From NCBI GenBank assembly GCA_024811115.1, contig JAKOGH010000005.1, positions 1,054,001 to 1,118,000 of the forward strand: a stretch of 64,000 bases of DNA, written 5' to 3'. Source of the DNA: Terana coerulea. Its lineage: Eukaryota; Basidiomycota; Agaricomycetes; Polyporales; Phanerochaetaceae. The notes beneath the pieces were generated by a model, which had not been told where the DNA came from, did no database searches, and saw nothing but the letters and a program-made list of their open reading frames with translations. Of this stretch, positions 1-10,801 are shown piece after piece. Position 1 is the first letter of the stretch. Every line of letters begins with the position of its first letter. The position numbers and the translations under genes are program-made.

Positions 1-1892
1 CGCCGCAGCCTCCGCCGAGTCTGGATGATATTGACGTGACTCGGCATCGCGAGATTACTTCGAAGGCGGTCTCGGCGATACTGCTGCTCACCTTGAAATG
101 GCTCAAGGTCTCCCGTACGTGTTCCGCACAAGTGCAGCCCAGACATGATACTGAATGAGAGATAGATGTGATGAAGTTCCATCACTTGGGTCAGATTTTG
201 TTGGATACGAACTGTTTACTCCTTATTCTGAAGATGTTTGGACTTCAGGAGGTCGCCAACACTATCGTATCCAAAGCTGATGCGCCCGACAACAAGTACG
301 GGGATTGCGGTCTTCATCCCTGTTCATCGCTGACATACTCGCCTCAGTTTCTTCAGGTTCTGTCAGTTGCATTTCTCTAGCAACCCGCAGCCGTATCGGC
401 CTGAAGATGACATGCTCAAAGCGCCAAGGCAGACTATCATCAGGGTCACGACCCTACCCAATGGCGAGAAACGCGAAGAGGAGGTCGACTTGCTCACTGA
501 CTTCTCGTGGAGGAATTTCTTCTCTACCATCAACTTCGCTAAGATTATGCAGAAGCTCTCCAAGCACCGCTCCCACAGAATAAGGATGCTTGTTCAGTAC
601 AAGAGCTCTGTAAGTGATTCATTTGTTCCTAATGAAGATGAGGGTCTCACCAGATATCGCAGGCAGTCCTGAAACGCATACTGAAAGTCCAGCATCCAAT
701 GCTGCAACTGCATGTGCTGAAGTTGATCAAGAGCCAAGTGCCCTTCTGCGGCCGGAAATGGAGGCAATGTAAAAGTCCCCTGTGATGCGCGTCTCACGGT
801 CGGCTGATCGGTCTCCGGCCTAGCCAACATGCAGGTCATCACTGCAGTGTACCTCAACTGTCGCCCAGATCTGCGGGACGAATGGCTCACGGGCATCGAG
901 GTTGACGACGTCTCGGACGCACAGGTATGACTCCTCGGCGCGCCGCGTGCCGCCACAAGTTCTGTCTGACTGTCCGTCCCTACAGGCACAGGAGCAGGCG
1001 CTGCGCCATCTCGTCAAGTTCTGTACGTTGCCGCACGCGCATCTGCAACGTGTGATAGACCCGCTGACGGCTGATGCGCATCAGACAACAGCAAGCGGTA
1101 CGGCGCGGTGGCCGCGCAGCAGTCCGCGGGCGGGCACCGCCGCTCGATGAGCCTGTCCCACCACCTCGAGGGCCTGCACCCGGGCCCCGAGATCGCGGGC
1201 ATCATCCGCCCCGTCGGCACGCCGAACACGGCCGACGCGGACGTGTTCCCGCCGCTGCGCGCGCACGCGCCGGACAACAACTTCCTGCCCTACGTCACGG
1301 AGGACATCGCGTTCGAGGAGGAGTACGAGGAGTACCTGTCGGACATCGGGTTGACGGACTCGCAGGGGTCGCCGAGCAGCTACGGCGGCTCATCCGCGTG
1401 GAGCCGGCTGCCCGAGCTCGCGTCGGACATCTCGGACGGCATTAGCGACAGCGAGAGCATCGTCTCCATCGGCGAGCTGGGCGACGAGGCTCGCATGGAC
1501 GCCAACCGCGAAGACCGCGATATCCCCGATGAGAATCTGAACAACTGGGAGGTGGGCACTGTGCTGCGCCCGGATGGCATGTCGTTGACACTGACCAATC
1601 GTTGACAGCACATGAGCCCAAAGACCATGGCCGCATTGACGAAGTCTCCTGCCGGCGGCCGGCGGTCGAGCTCCGGCGGCGGGCTGCGCCCCGTGCTGCC
1701 CTTCGAGTTGGATGTTGAGGGTAGCGCGGTCGAGCTTGACGTGGACGATGAGGAAGAACTGGGGCCCATGCCAAAAGACCAGTCGGGGCCGTTCAACGCG
1801 GGCGCTGGCGTCGACGAAGTCGAGTATGCCTATGGGTGCGTATGAATGCCATTTCAGTATCGCGCGTCACTGACTTGAATCGCAGGGTGTGA
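1..1892 (+). CDS. FAR11: FAR11/STRIP family protein, 3' part (5' end outside window)
   Basis: C-terminal part of a Far11/STRIP (striatin-interacting protein), a scaffold of the STRIPAK phosphatase-kinase complex. Exons read by eye: <3-114, 166-295, 357-609, 663-768, 824-924, 986-1022, 1085-1551, 1609-1835, 1886-1892; the joined length is a multiple of three (about 479 residues). Typical family segments are visible: MKFHHLGQILLD near the start of exon 2, FSWRNFFSTINFAKIMQKL in exon 3, WRQSNMQVITAVYLNCR across the exon 4/5 junction and EEYEEYLSDIG in exon 7, followed by a serine- and acid-rich tail ending EYAYGV. The last coding exon is only 7 bases. No frame break was seen. The 5' part lies left of the window. 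Identification rests on recalled family sequence. Confidence 0.88.
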
Positions 1893-2405
1893 GTTGTGGG
1901 TCGCCCTGTAGGACGCCCGTAGCATCAATGTCGCTGTCAGTGGGATGGTATAACAATATTGTACGATAAATACGATGCAAGGAATCATGCGCCTCGCTGC
2001 CCAACGCAATTAGTCCGAAGCTATACTACTGCGAACAACGCATCAGCCAGATTCACCCAACTGCAATCGACCACAACATATGCACTACCCAGAGCAGGTC
2101 AGATCCTTGTGCCACACGTTTATTTTTATACAGTTGTAGTCACATTACAGCAGCACGATGTTGTACAGTCAGGAGCCCGAAAAACAAGTATGTACAGATT
2201 CTAAGTCGATTGTTTTTACTTCTTCTGGTACTTCTGTTACTGAATAGTGTCAAGACATACGGAGCTTTGAGCAGAACGGCAGGGCGAAATATCATACATG
2301 TAACACTATCGCGAACGCCGATGACTTCAACAAATGTCCTGTGAGTGTGGAACCAGTTAACTTCATGACGCCCGATCAAATCATTTGGCGTACCTTGAAC
2401 AGGAT
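1893..2405. other. Intergenic, convergent 3' ends
   Basis: 513 bases between the FAR11 stop and the metalloprotease stop, which face each other. It must hold both 3' UTRs. I see no conserved ORF or RNA gene in it. Confidence 0.6.
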
Positions 2406-4059
2406 TCACTCGGGCTGGACGAAAGCAATGTAGGACGCGCCTGCCTCGTACAAGACCGTGTCGGCCCAGCTGTCAAGGTGCCAGTCCATACCGGTGCTGG
2501 TGACTCCGCTCGCGCTGGCTCGGATGCGGGCGTTAGTGGCGGCGCCGAAGTCGAGCTTGTTCAGAGCCAGGAACACCTGAGGCGGCTTCGGGAAGTCCCC
2601 TCCGTCGAACTTGACGTTCCCGACGTTCTCCGGTTGCGGCTCCTGGAAGGACCGGATGCTGGAGGTGTTGTAGGAGCCGCTCCGGATGTCCTGTCTGTCC
2701 GAAGAGTAGGCGAGCCACGACGCGCCGGCGAGGTAGAGCTTGGTGTCGCCCCCGTGTCGAGGTGGATGGTGAACTCTTCATGGGTGATGTCAGCGGCGAA
2801 CGCGGAGACGCGGCAGTTGAAGCTGTGGTCTACGTCGAGGGAGTCCAGCCAGACGACCACAGTCGGTGGCTCGGAGTAAGGACGAGCGAACGAGATCTTG
2901 CGCTCAGTCTTCAACTGAGGCTTATCCCAAGCATGGTCTTCGCTGGTATTGAACCTGCCGAACTGGATGTCCGGGTGGTCCGCGGGGATCGTTAGTGAAG
3001 AACAGCCGGACGACCACTGGCGCGCGTCGTCCCAGGAGTGGAGATTGACCACAGCGTGGTCGTTCGCGACGCTCGAGATGTCGCACTTGAGGCGCAGGTT
3101 CACGGTGTGGTCGAAGTCGAGCCAGTTGATGCCCAAGAGGACGGCCGGGGGAGCGGTGTAGGGGACGGTGAACTGAATGGTACCGACGTTCTCGTTCTGC
3201 GGGTGATCCCAGGAGCGGATGGACATCGTGTTGAAAGCGCCGGTTTCTAGAACCTCGGGGGAGTACGCGGGGACTGCAGGATACATCTTCTGGATGAACT
3301 CGATGTCCTTCGCCGACAGCTTCTCGTTCCAACCAACCACGTATCCGTTCTCGGTGAATCCCTCGGGAATCGGGTACTCCATGATGGAAGTGAGGTCGAA
3401 CGAGGAGGCTCGGATGTTGTCAACACGCAGTTCATAGCGGCTGAAGATCTGGGCGTCGACCTGTGCAGGAGTCCAAACATCCGAGTAGTAGCCGTAGACG
3501 TGCGGCTTGCGCCACACGATCGGAGCGTTGGGCTGCTGATGCTCGTGAATACAGCCAAGGGCGTGGCCGAACTCGTGAAGGACGGTGCGGGAGTACACGT
3601 TATCGGGGGTGTTCTCGTACAGCCAGCCCAGGTTCATGGTGGGATCCTTCGCGTCGATCAGGAGGGCGTCAGTTCCAACGTACGACCACGCTTCGCCGTT
3701 GTGGACGAAAGACACGCGAATGTCCGCCGGCCCTGCGGATACAAACTCGAACTTGACGTTGGCGTACTGGGTCCAGGTCCTCGCGTGCTCCTCGACTTTG
3801 GCGCGGATTTTGGCGTTCGGCTCGCGAAGGTGAACCCGCAGAGTGCGACCACCCCTCCACATCTTCCTGACCGCGAGCGCAAGGGACAGAGGGGAGAACC
3901 CATGGGACCCGGCCCGACACCACCTGCAGCGGGAGTCGCGGAAGAATAGACAGTGTTCTTCGGATTCTCGCTGAGAGCGACTTCGATGGCCCGGCCAATC
4001 TTATCGGCGGGGAGAAAGAGTTGTGCGCATGAATGGGGCTCTGAATGGGGCGCGGCCAT
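2406..4059 (-). CDS. Astacin-like (M12A) zinc metalloprotease with three H-type lectin repeats
   Basis: The zinc-binding signature HEFGHALGCIHE fits the astacin pattern HExxHxxGxxH, and a Met-turn-like SIMEYP follows about 75 residues later. After the protease domain come three repeats of the H-type lectin kind, each with an IRSW/IRSF-type start, a PPxV-type strand and an LD.D core; H-type lectins bind GalNAc-like sugars. The start at 4059 (MAAPHSEPHS) precedes DKIGRAIEVALSENP; I see no clear signal peptide. Two single-base frame breaks occur: in the GGG run at 3904-3906 and in the C5 run at 2749-2753. One added base at each gives a 552-codon frame (551 aa) ending at 2406. No introns are needed. 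Likely role is proteolysis at a glycan surface; this is inferred. Confidence 0.88.
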
Positions 4060-5773
4060 TTTGGGTAGTGAAATTGACGGTACGACGCAGAGAGCACTGA
4101 GAATCTGTAGATCTTCAGCTCCTCGTGGACTGAGTGGGAACATTGGAAAGGAAATACCTGACGTAGGGTTCCGAGCAGAGCGAAGGGCGACGAGATAGAG
4201 AAGGATATGTTAAGTAAGGTGTGCGGAGGGTGCAAATTTGAACTCTCACCGTTCTTGAGAACGCAGCGGATGCTTGACCTACTATCTAAGCTCTGATTAT
4301 ATAGACGGGCTGTCAGGCCAGGCGCTGTGGAGGCACACTGATGTATGCTCCTTGCGCCATACAAGTGAAGTAATGGAAGACGCATGTCAAGTCGACCCAC
4401 ACCTCGTGTTGATTGAACTACAAACAGTGTCCCCTACACCGCTCTCATGCCGCTCTACTAAGGTGCCATGCTTGTCAGATATTGGGCCTATTACAACGCG
4501 TGCCTACTAGTGTAGGAGTCACAACATTAGTGTATGAAAGGTAGTATGTTTTCTGCTACTCACCTTATCTTACAGAGACGGATTATTGGTGCCTGTAACA
4601 ATCCCATAAGATTCAGAGTGTCTGATCAGCTGAGCGTCGGGTAGTGACTTCAAGCGAGTCCTGACAGCGGTTGGCACATGCATGGTAAGAAGTCCTCGCC
4701 AGGAACTGGGGCTCAAAGGTTTTGAAAATCCGTGGCTCACATGCATCAATAGCGAAGTCACGTTCTTGCCTTGCTAGCGATATGGAAAGGCTCGCGACGA
4801 AGCACAAGCTAAAACGTAGGTCAGATTTCTCTAAGTGATAGAAGCGTGACGAACCAGGTAGACGATTCTATGCATCGAGTGCCATGATCACGGACACGTT
4901 GGAGTTGCGGTACCTGTCTGGTGCCTTGGCGCATATCAAATGAACGTGATGTATAATATTACCCAGTTTGAGTGGATGCCGAGGGTCATGCGAAAGGCAC
5001 AGAGGCGAAGAAGCCAGTGCTTATAATAGGCTACAAAACCTGAGAGCGCACGTTTAGGGTCACATAGCGATCCGATTTATAGCGTTTGACGTTGCTGAAG
5101 ATTTGAACCAATCACAGACCGGCGGTCCGATGATAAGACACATTCAGCGTTGCGGCTTGCTTTGTTTGAGGCGATAAACTGTTGCTGAACCGCACGCGAA
5201 ATTTGCGCCAAGTCGCTTTCTGCTTGAATACTCGCTCACCGAGCGCATCTACGCAGTTCGCCGCGACATCAAGGCGATGTTTACAGCTGTTTGCGCTATG
5301 GCTTTGTGGCGCACGCGCTTATTGTGATGCCGCAAGCGCTTCATCCGGATACGCCAGCACCAGGGCCCGGAGAGCAGGAGACTTGGAATCTATGCGTAAA
5401 ATTCTTCAGATGCAAAGTTTGACTATATAGAAGATTCTTACACTAAGCAAAGGCTCAGTGGACCACTTCCGTTGGACTTTATCTGCTCCGACTTGCAGGC
5501 TGGGGTCGTTTGGACTGATGCGAGGACACACTTCCACTTGACCTGAAGGTATGTCCACCGTGCAGCTTGGGAAAAATCAACTGTTGTGAACAACCGCGAG
5601 TAACCTTATCTTTATTTGCCCAAAGAAGTAAACGTATCCCTTCAAGCAGCTCGCCTGCAACGTGTATGTAGCTTTCAGCTTAGCGAGAAGCACTGAGCAG
5701 GTTATGGTAAGATTCCTACCAATAAATCAAAATACAACAACCTTCTGCAAGCAACCGCACCAACGAAGAGCAC
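4060..5773. other. Intergenic, no supported gene
   Basis: 1.7 kb between the metalloprotease start and the NOP13 stop. A TATA-like stretch lies near 4299-4305 on the minus strand, about 240 bases before the metalloprotease ATG. Short ORFs (for example 4570-4807 minus, 5182-5430 plus) show no recognisable motif, and I do not support them. Confidence 0.5.
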
Positions 5774-7319
5774 CTAGAATACGATCTTCTTTCCCTGACT
5801 CGGCACAATGCCCATCGTCTCTCGCTTCGCATTTGCCAACGCCGCGCCTGGCTTAGCGCGGACTTTGTACCCACCATCCCTCTGTGGGCGGACCCTTGAC
5901 CCTCGCTGGCGCGCCGCTCCGCCGCCTTCCACGTCATCCTCAGTCTTCTGCTTCTTGAACGGCGTCTCCACCTCTTCCCCAGCTTCGCCATCCTCCCTGG
6001 CTTCGCGCTTGCGAACGGGACGCACGCGCTCACGACGAGGCCCGTCTGCATCTGTCCTTTCGTTGCCGTCGCCGCCCTTCTTCGGGCGCGGACCGCCGCC
6101 GCCACGGCGGACGGCGTCGGGCGAGGCGTACTCGACAACTAGCTTGCGCCCATCCAAGAAGAAGTTCTTCGGGTTTGTGAGTGCCTCGGTGGCGTACTCC
6201 GTCGTCCTGAAGTCGACGAACGCCCACCTAGAAGAGCGTGTGAACAACATGAGACAACCCTCGTGTGGAGCGTACACGCACCCTTTGCATTTGCCGGTGT
6301 CCTCAAAAGTTCCCATCCGAATCTTGCGTATCCAGACCTCCTTTTTCGCAGGAGTTTCCTCCGCACCCTCTTCCCCCTCTTCGACATGGCCGGTCTTCTT
6401 GACGACACGATGGCTTGTGAACAGCTCTCGAATGGATTCCTCAGTGGTCGCGAAGCCGAGGTTGCCAAGAAAAAGTGTGGGGCCCGCGGGTTGCTTTTGC
6501 TGCGCCAGTATTTTCTGCGCGGTCTTGGAGTGCCCTGTAAGGTTGCTCGCCTTGCCATCCGCAGTTTCACCGTCCGCCTGCGCGGAGGTCGAGGGTCTGC
6601 CAGTGAAGTCATCCCCTAATTGCCCACTTTGAGTTTCGCGTACGCGGAGGGATGTGGATTGACAAACCGTCCTTGATCAGCAACCTGCGGCCGTCCAAGT
6701 GACCTTCGGACAAAGTGATGGCGAGAGTCTTCGCATCCGGAGTCGCGAAGTCCACATACGCAAACCTAGTGATTGAAAAATTGATACATTGGATGTCTAG
6801 TGCAAGGCACAGGTACAAAAGCAAACGAACCCACGATTCTCCTTCACTGCACCTCCGCCTCCCGGGCCTCTGCTCGCCATCTTCATCGGCATGTGCACCC
6901 GGGTAATCTCGCCCACACCATCAAAAAACGTCTTCAGAGTGGCTGCGGTCGTCTTGAAGGACAGGTTGCCGACCCATACAGAATGTTGACGCTTTGGCAC
7001 CTTCGACGGGGCGAGCTCGGCGGTGTTTTTCACTTTTGCTTCGCCGTGGAGGGCTCATCGTCGCCACCGCCGGCTTCGGCCTTGGCTTCGGCCTTTTCTT
7101 GTTTCCTCTTCTGCCTCCGTTGCTCTTTATGTGACAGCACTGGAACGTCTTCGTCTGCCGAGTCCTCAGCGTCGCTGGCCTCGTCTGCTGATTCAGAGTC
7201 AGAGTCAGAGTCGCTACTCTCTTTTCGTGGTGGCTTTTGAGGCTTCTGGCTTTTTTGAGGGGGAGAGGGCTGGGTCCTTCTGAGTCGGACGAGCTGCTCG
7301 AGCTAGCAGAGGAAGACAT
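5774..7319 (-). CDS. NOP13: NOP13-like nucleolar RNA-binding protein, two RRM domains
   Basis: Exons: 7319-6831, 6765-6668, 6615-6282, 6227-5774. The serine/acid-rich start MSSSASSSSSSDSEG leads to RRM1 (RNP2 SVWVGNLSF, RNP1 NRGFAYVDF formed across an intron) and RRM2 (TLFLGNLGF, KGWAFVDF across an intron). The basic C-terminus ends QGKKIVF. This order matches yeast Nop13 and relatives, which associate with pre-ribosomes in the nucleolus. Two one-base frame breaks sit in A runs of the coding strand: the T6 run at 7251-7256 and the T4 run at 7034-7037 on the plus strand. Adding one base to each gives 459 codons (458 aa) with both RRMs intact. Introns lie inside the RNP1 motifs. Confidence 0.88.
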
Positions 7320-7732
7320 TTTTGCGGAAATGCTGACGATTCCGGCCGGAAGTCAAGAGCAATGTGAAGGAAGGTTGAAGGATGGCTGGAACAAGGTTGG
7401 AAGTCGAAATGACCAGCGGCAGATAAGATAAGATCCTGATCCATGAATGGATGTGCCGACACCCCGGCATTGGCCCCGGCTACATCGCCGTATGATTTGT
7501 TGCCGCGGCCGCTTCATCCCACCATACATCTGAGTCTGTCTAGATACTCTGTCCAGAGAGACTAACTGGCATTTCACATAGCTTGAATTGCTGACCCAGG
7601 TCAACATCGCCGCTGTACAAAGGCAGTGTGAGTGCAACTGGATATGTGTACATCTCATGTTATCTCCTTACTCATATCAATTAATTCAAAGCCTTCCGAC
7701 GACCTGGTACAACCAGCCTGCAATTAGCCGCA
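7320..7732. promoter_or_regulatory. Divergent promoter region, NOP13 / F-box 1
   Basis: 413 bases separate the NOP13 start (minus) from the F-box 1 start (plus), so both upstream regions share this space. No definite TATA box was picked out. Confidence 0.45.
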
Positions 7733-9261
7733 ATGAACCTACTTCCTGTGGAACTTTTCGACGCCATCTTTTCGTATTTGCATCCAGCATGTTGGGAAAC
7801 AGCTTGGGAGCAGCCGTTGTGTGGTAAACAGGACCTACACTCGTGCACCTTGGTGTCGCGTTCGTGGCATGCCGTCGCCGTCACCCATCTCTTCCGCGAC
7901 GTGTTATACTCGTTTAGGCGAATACCCGCCGACGTGGTGCAGCGGGACGATGGAGAGTACCCCTTCCTTGGTATACCTTAAAGGCAGGCCAAAGCAAATT
8001 CATCCGTGATAAACGGTACAAGACATTTCCGATGCTCCTGGCCTTCGTGGAGCGATCAGCCGTCTCCCGAGCCAACATACGCTGCCTCACCCTGGATCTC
8101 TGGCCCAGTTCAAGTCTTGGTTATTCCCGGTATTCTTACGACGAGGACCATGATTCTGTCAATACAGATGAGTTGTACCGGCTTCTACACCTCTTGGGAC
8201 GATTACACACCTTGGATCTACGCAACATCCATGTCTCACATCGACCCTCCCAGCCTTTTCCCCATCTGCCTCTCGCACAATTAATCCTTTCGGGCTGGTC
8301 CAGTACGTATGGCCGTACCAGGAAGCGGACTAAACCCTGGGCTCGTTGTGTATTGGACTGCTTCCAGGAGGTGGACGAGCTGCGTTTGTCACTTTGGGAC
8401 TCAGAAAGCTCTCCTCAGCCTGAATCGGCCGACAAGACATCATCTATACTCAACGTCAACAAACTTGTCATCTTCCGTTACAGTTCACGGATCCCAAGCC
8501 TGTACAAGTCTATGTCGTCCACATCGATAATTTCTGCCCTGAAATGGCTTGAGGTTGATCGCTCCATAGAAGACGAGGGCCAAGAATTCTTCAAGCTTGT
8601 CGCACCTCACCTCCACCAGTTTGGCTACGCGCTGCATCCATTTGAAGGTCCTCGTGCCCTTTAACTCTATATTTAATCCGTCAACCTGACATTTTTACCT
8701 ACTCTAGACGCGCAAATCGACCTATCCAGCTGCGTAAACTTGCGCGACTTCGCCGTCGAAGCGCAGCTGTACCTGTACCAAGGCGCGGACGGTCTGGACA
8801 CGCTTGAGCGCGTTCTCGGCTTCGTCGCCTACTTCGCCCAGTTACCTCAACTGCAAAGCTTCACGCTCCACCTCTACGTCGAAGGGCTGGTCGAGGGCGA
8901 GCCTGAGCCGCTTGACTGGGGGGCAGACACGGTGGAAGGGCGGATGGCCGCGGAACGCGCGGGGACCATCGACCAGGCACTGTTCGACTTCGCGCGCCGG
9001 CCTAGCCTGCCGCGGGTCACGTTCGCGTGCAGGAGTCCTTTCGAGCACACGGCTGATGTTATGAGGGACCTGCTCACCGCCCTATTCCCCCGATCGCTTG
9101 AACAGCGAAACGTGGATGTCGAGTACGACGCGCAAGAACAGCAGCCGCGGAGGTCAGCACACGCGTTGACTCCCTTTTCTCGAGCCTACCCATTGACGTC
9201 TTCATTCGAGCAGTACGAGCCGCGAGCCGTCGCTGGTGAGGGTGTGGCATCCCTGAACTGA
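7733..9261 (+). CDS. F-box protein 1 (F-box plus leucine-rich-like C-terminus)
   Basis: Starts MNLLPVELFDAIFSYL, a normal F-box start, followed by CTLVSRSWHAVAVTHLF, typical of basidiomycete F-box proteins that act as SCF ubiquitin ligase adaptors. The rest is a leucine-rich-like region with RLLHLLGRLHTLDL. One intron (8648-8707) splits EG|DAQIDLSSC. The frame changes once near the C4 run at 7960-7963; one added base restores it, or a very short intron of 38 bases could be used. With the base added the protein is about 489 aa and ends at 9261. It is paralogous to the minus-strand gene at 36187-37660: same domain order, similar N-terminal blocks and the same intron position. The substrate is unknown. 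Confidence 0.75.
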
Positions 9262-9389
9262 AGCACGCCAGCGTAGCATCGTGTCATGCATGTCATCATT
9301 TTGTGTATCAACATCGCGCAGAGTTGGTGGCTACCCAATTCATAAATATCGCGCTCAGGCTGGCTTCGTGGCTGCCGGTAGCTCGTCGC

Positions 9390-10801
9390 TCACGGCCCCT
9401 GCGTCTGCTGCCACATGTCCCCGAGCAAGCCCGAGAACTGGGTGTTCCGCCAGTCGGACCAGTCGCTCTTCAGCAGCCCAAACGACTCGTCGACGTCCGT
9501 CCCGCTGCCGTCGCGCACGTAGTAGCTGCCCTGCAGCGCCCAGTACGCCCACTCCATGTCGTTGTTCGTCGCGTACTGCACGACGCAGTTGAGGAAGTTT
9601 CTGTCGCCGCTGCTGATGGAGGTGAGGCCGATGCCGAACTCGGACAGCTGCGACACCATGAGACAAGGGAGCAGCAGGGGAAAAGGCTGGAACATACCCA
9701 GAGAGGCCCGGTGAAGGCTTTGTTTTGGGTGAGCAGGTAGCCGGCGTTGTTGCCGACGTTGCTCTGGAGCGTGGCGCAGTCGGTGGTCGAATACGACCAC
9801 GAGTCTGCGGCGATGGCAATGTTAGCGAGCCACACGGAGGGCAAAATGACGGCGCACGCACACCAGTGGAACTCCCAGACGACGCGGTTGGGGAACGCCG
9901 ACGTGCTGAGCGGCGTGTTGTACACCCACGAGAGGTCGAGCGCGTAGTTGATGCCGCCGACCATGATGAGCAGGTTGCTGTTCGCCGCGTGGATCGTGCT
10001 CGCCGCGGCCCCCACGTTCGTCGCCCACAGCTGCTGGACCGCGCTCGTGTCCGTCTCCGGCCGCATCTCGTTGCGGATCGACATCCCGATGACATTCGAG
10101 TACCCCTTCGCCCACGTCGCCATCGCCTGCAGGCCCGCCTTCCACTGCGTGACGTCGAAGTACTGCGAGTCCGCGTCGCCCGCGCCGGACTTGAACCACC
10201 CGTTCCCGTCCGTGCCGCTGCAGCACCAGCTCGCGCGCGAGACGTGGTTGTCGAGCACGACCATGATGCCCTGCGCGCCGAGCGCGGACACGACCTGCCC
10301 GAACGCGCCGCGCGTCGTCGATGACGCGAGCCACGGGTTCACGCCCGCCGCCTTCGTGTAGAGCGCATTCAAGCCCGAGTAGCCCGTGCTCGACGCGGCG
10401 TTGCTGAACGACGTCTGCACGGCGTAGTTCGGGTTCAGCGCGAGGTCGATCGAGTACGTGAGCCGGACGCAGTTGAAGTTGTTGCGCGCGAGCCAGGACG
10501 CGATGTACTGCGGCGTCTGGTGCGTCAGGCCCTCGGGGATGTTGACCTCCATATGCCCCGCCTGTGCCGCCCGCGGGGATCCTCGTCAGAACACGGGCTC
10601 AGTGCAGAGAGGGCAGGCGGGACGCACCCAGTTCGCACAGCGCAACTTGACGCGCTTGTTGTTGGAGTCGAGAATCCAACGGGCCGAGGTGTGCAGCGGC
10701 AGCGCGACGGAGGTGGCCAGTTCGGCATGGGTCTCGTTGGAGTATGGCGCGGCTAAGGCAAACGCCGCTGCGAACAGAAAGACCAAGAGGCGTGTCAACA
10801 T
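9390..10801 (-). CDS. Secreted glycoside hydrolase family 5 protein
   Basis: Exons: 10801-10628, 10561-9862, 9804-9698, 9647-9390; the total is 413 codons with no frame break. The start MLTRLLVFLFAAAFALAAP is a clear signal peptide; the longer reading upstream would need GTG. GH5 features: NFNCVRLTYS near the start of the barrel, IMVVLDNH, the acid/base Glu in IRNEMRP and the likely nucleophile Glu in LSEFGIG. The first intron splits the conserved CANW|AGHMEVNIPEGL. GH5 enzymes cleave beta-glucans and related polysaccharides; I cannot name the subfamily or substrate. It ends convergently with F-box 1, only 128 bases apart. Clean reading here contrasts with the frame-broken neighbours. Confidence 0.9.

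Noticed and set aside
4570..5430. Short ORFs between the metalloprotease and NOP13
   Set aside because: No motif, no splice partner and no similarity to neighbouring genes.
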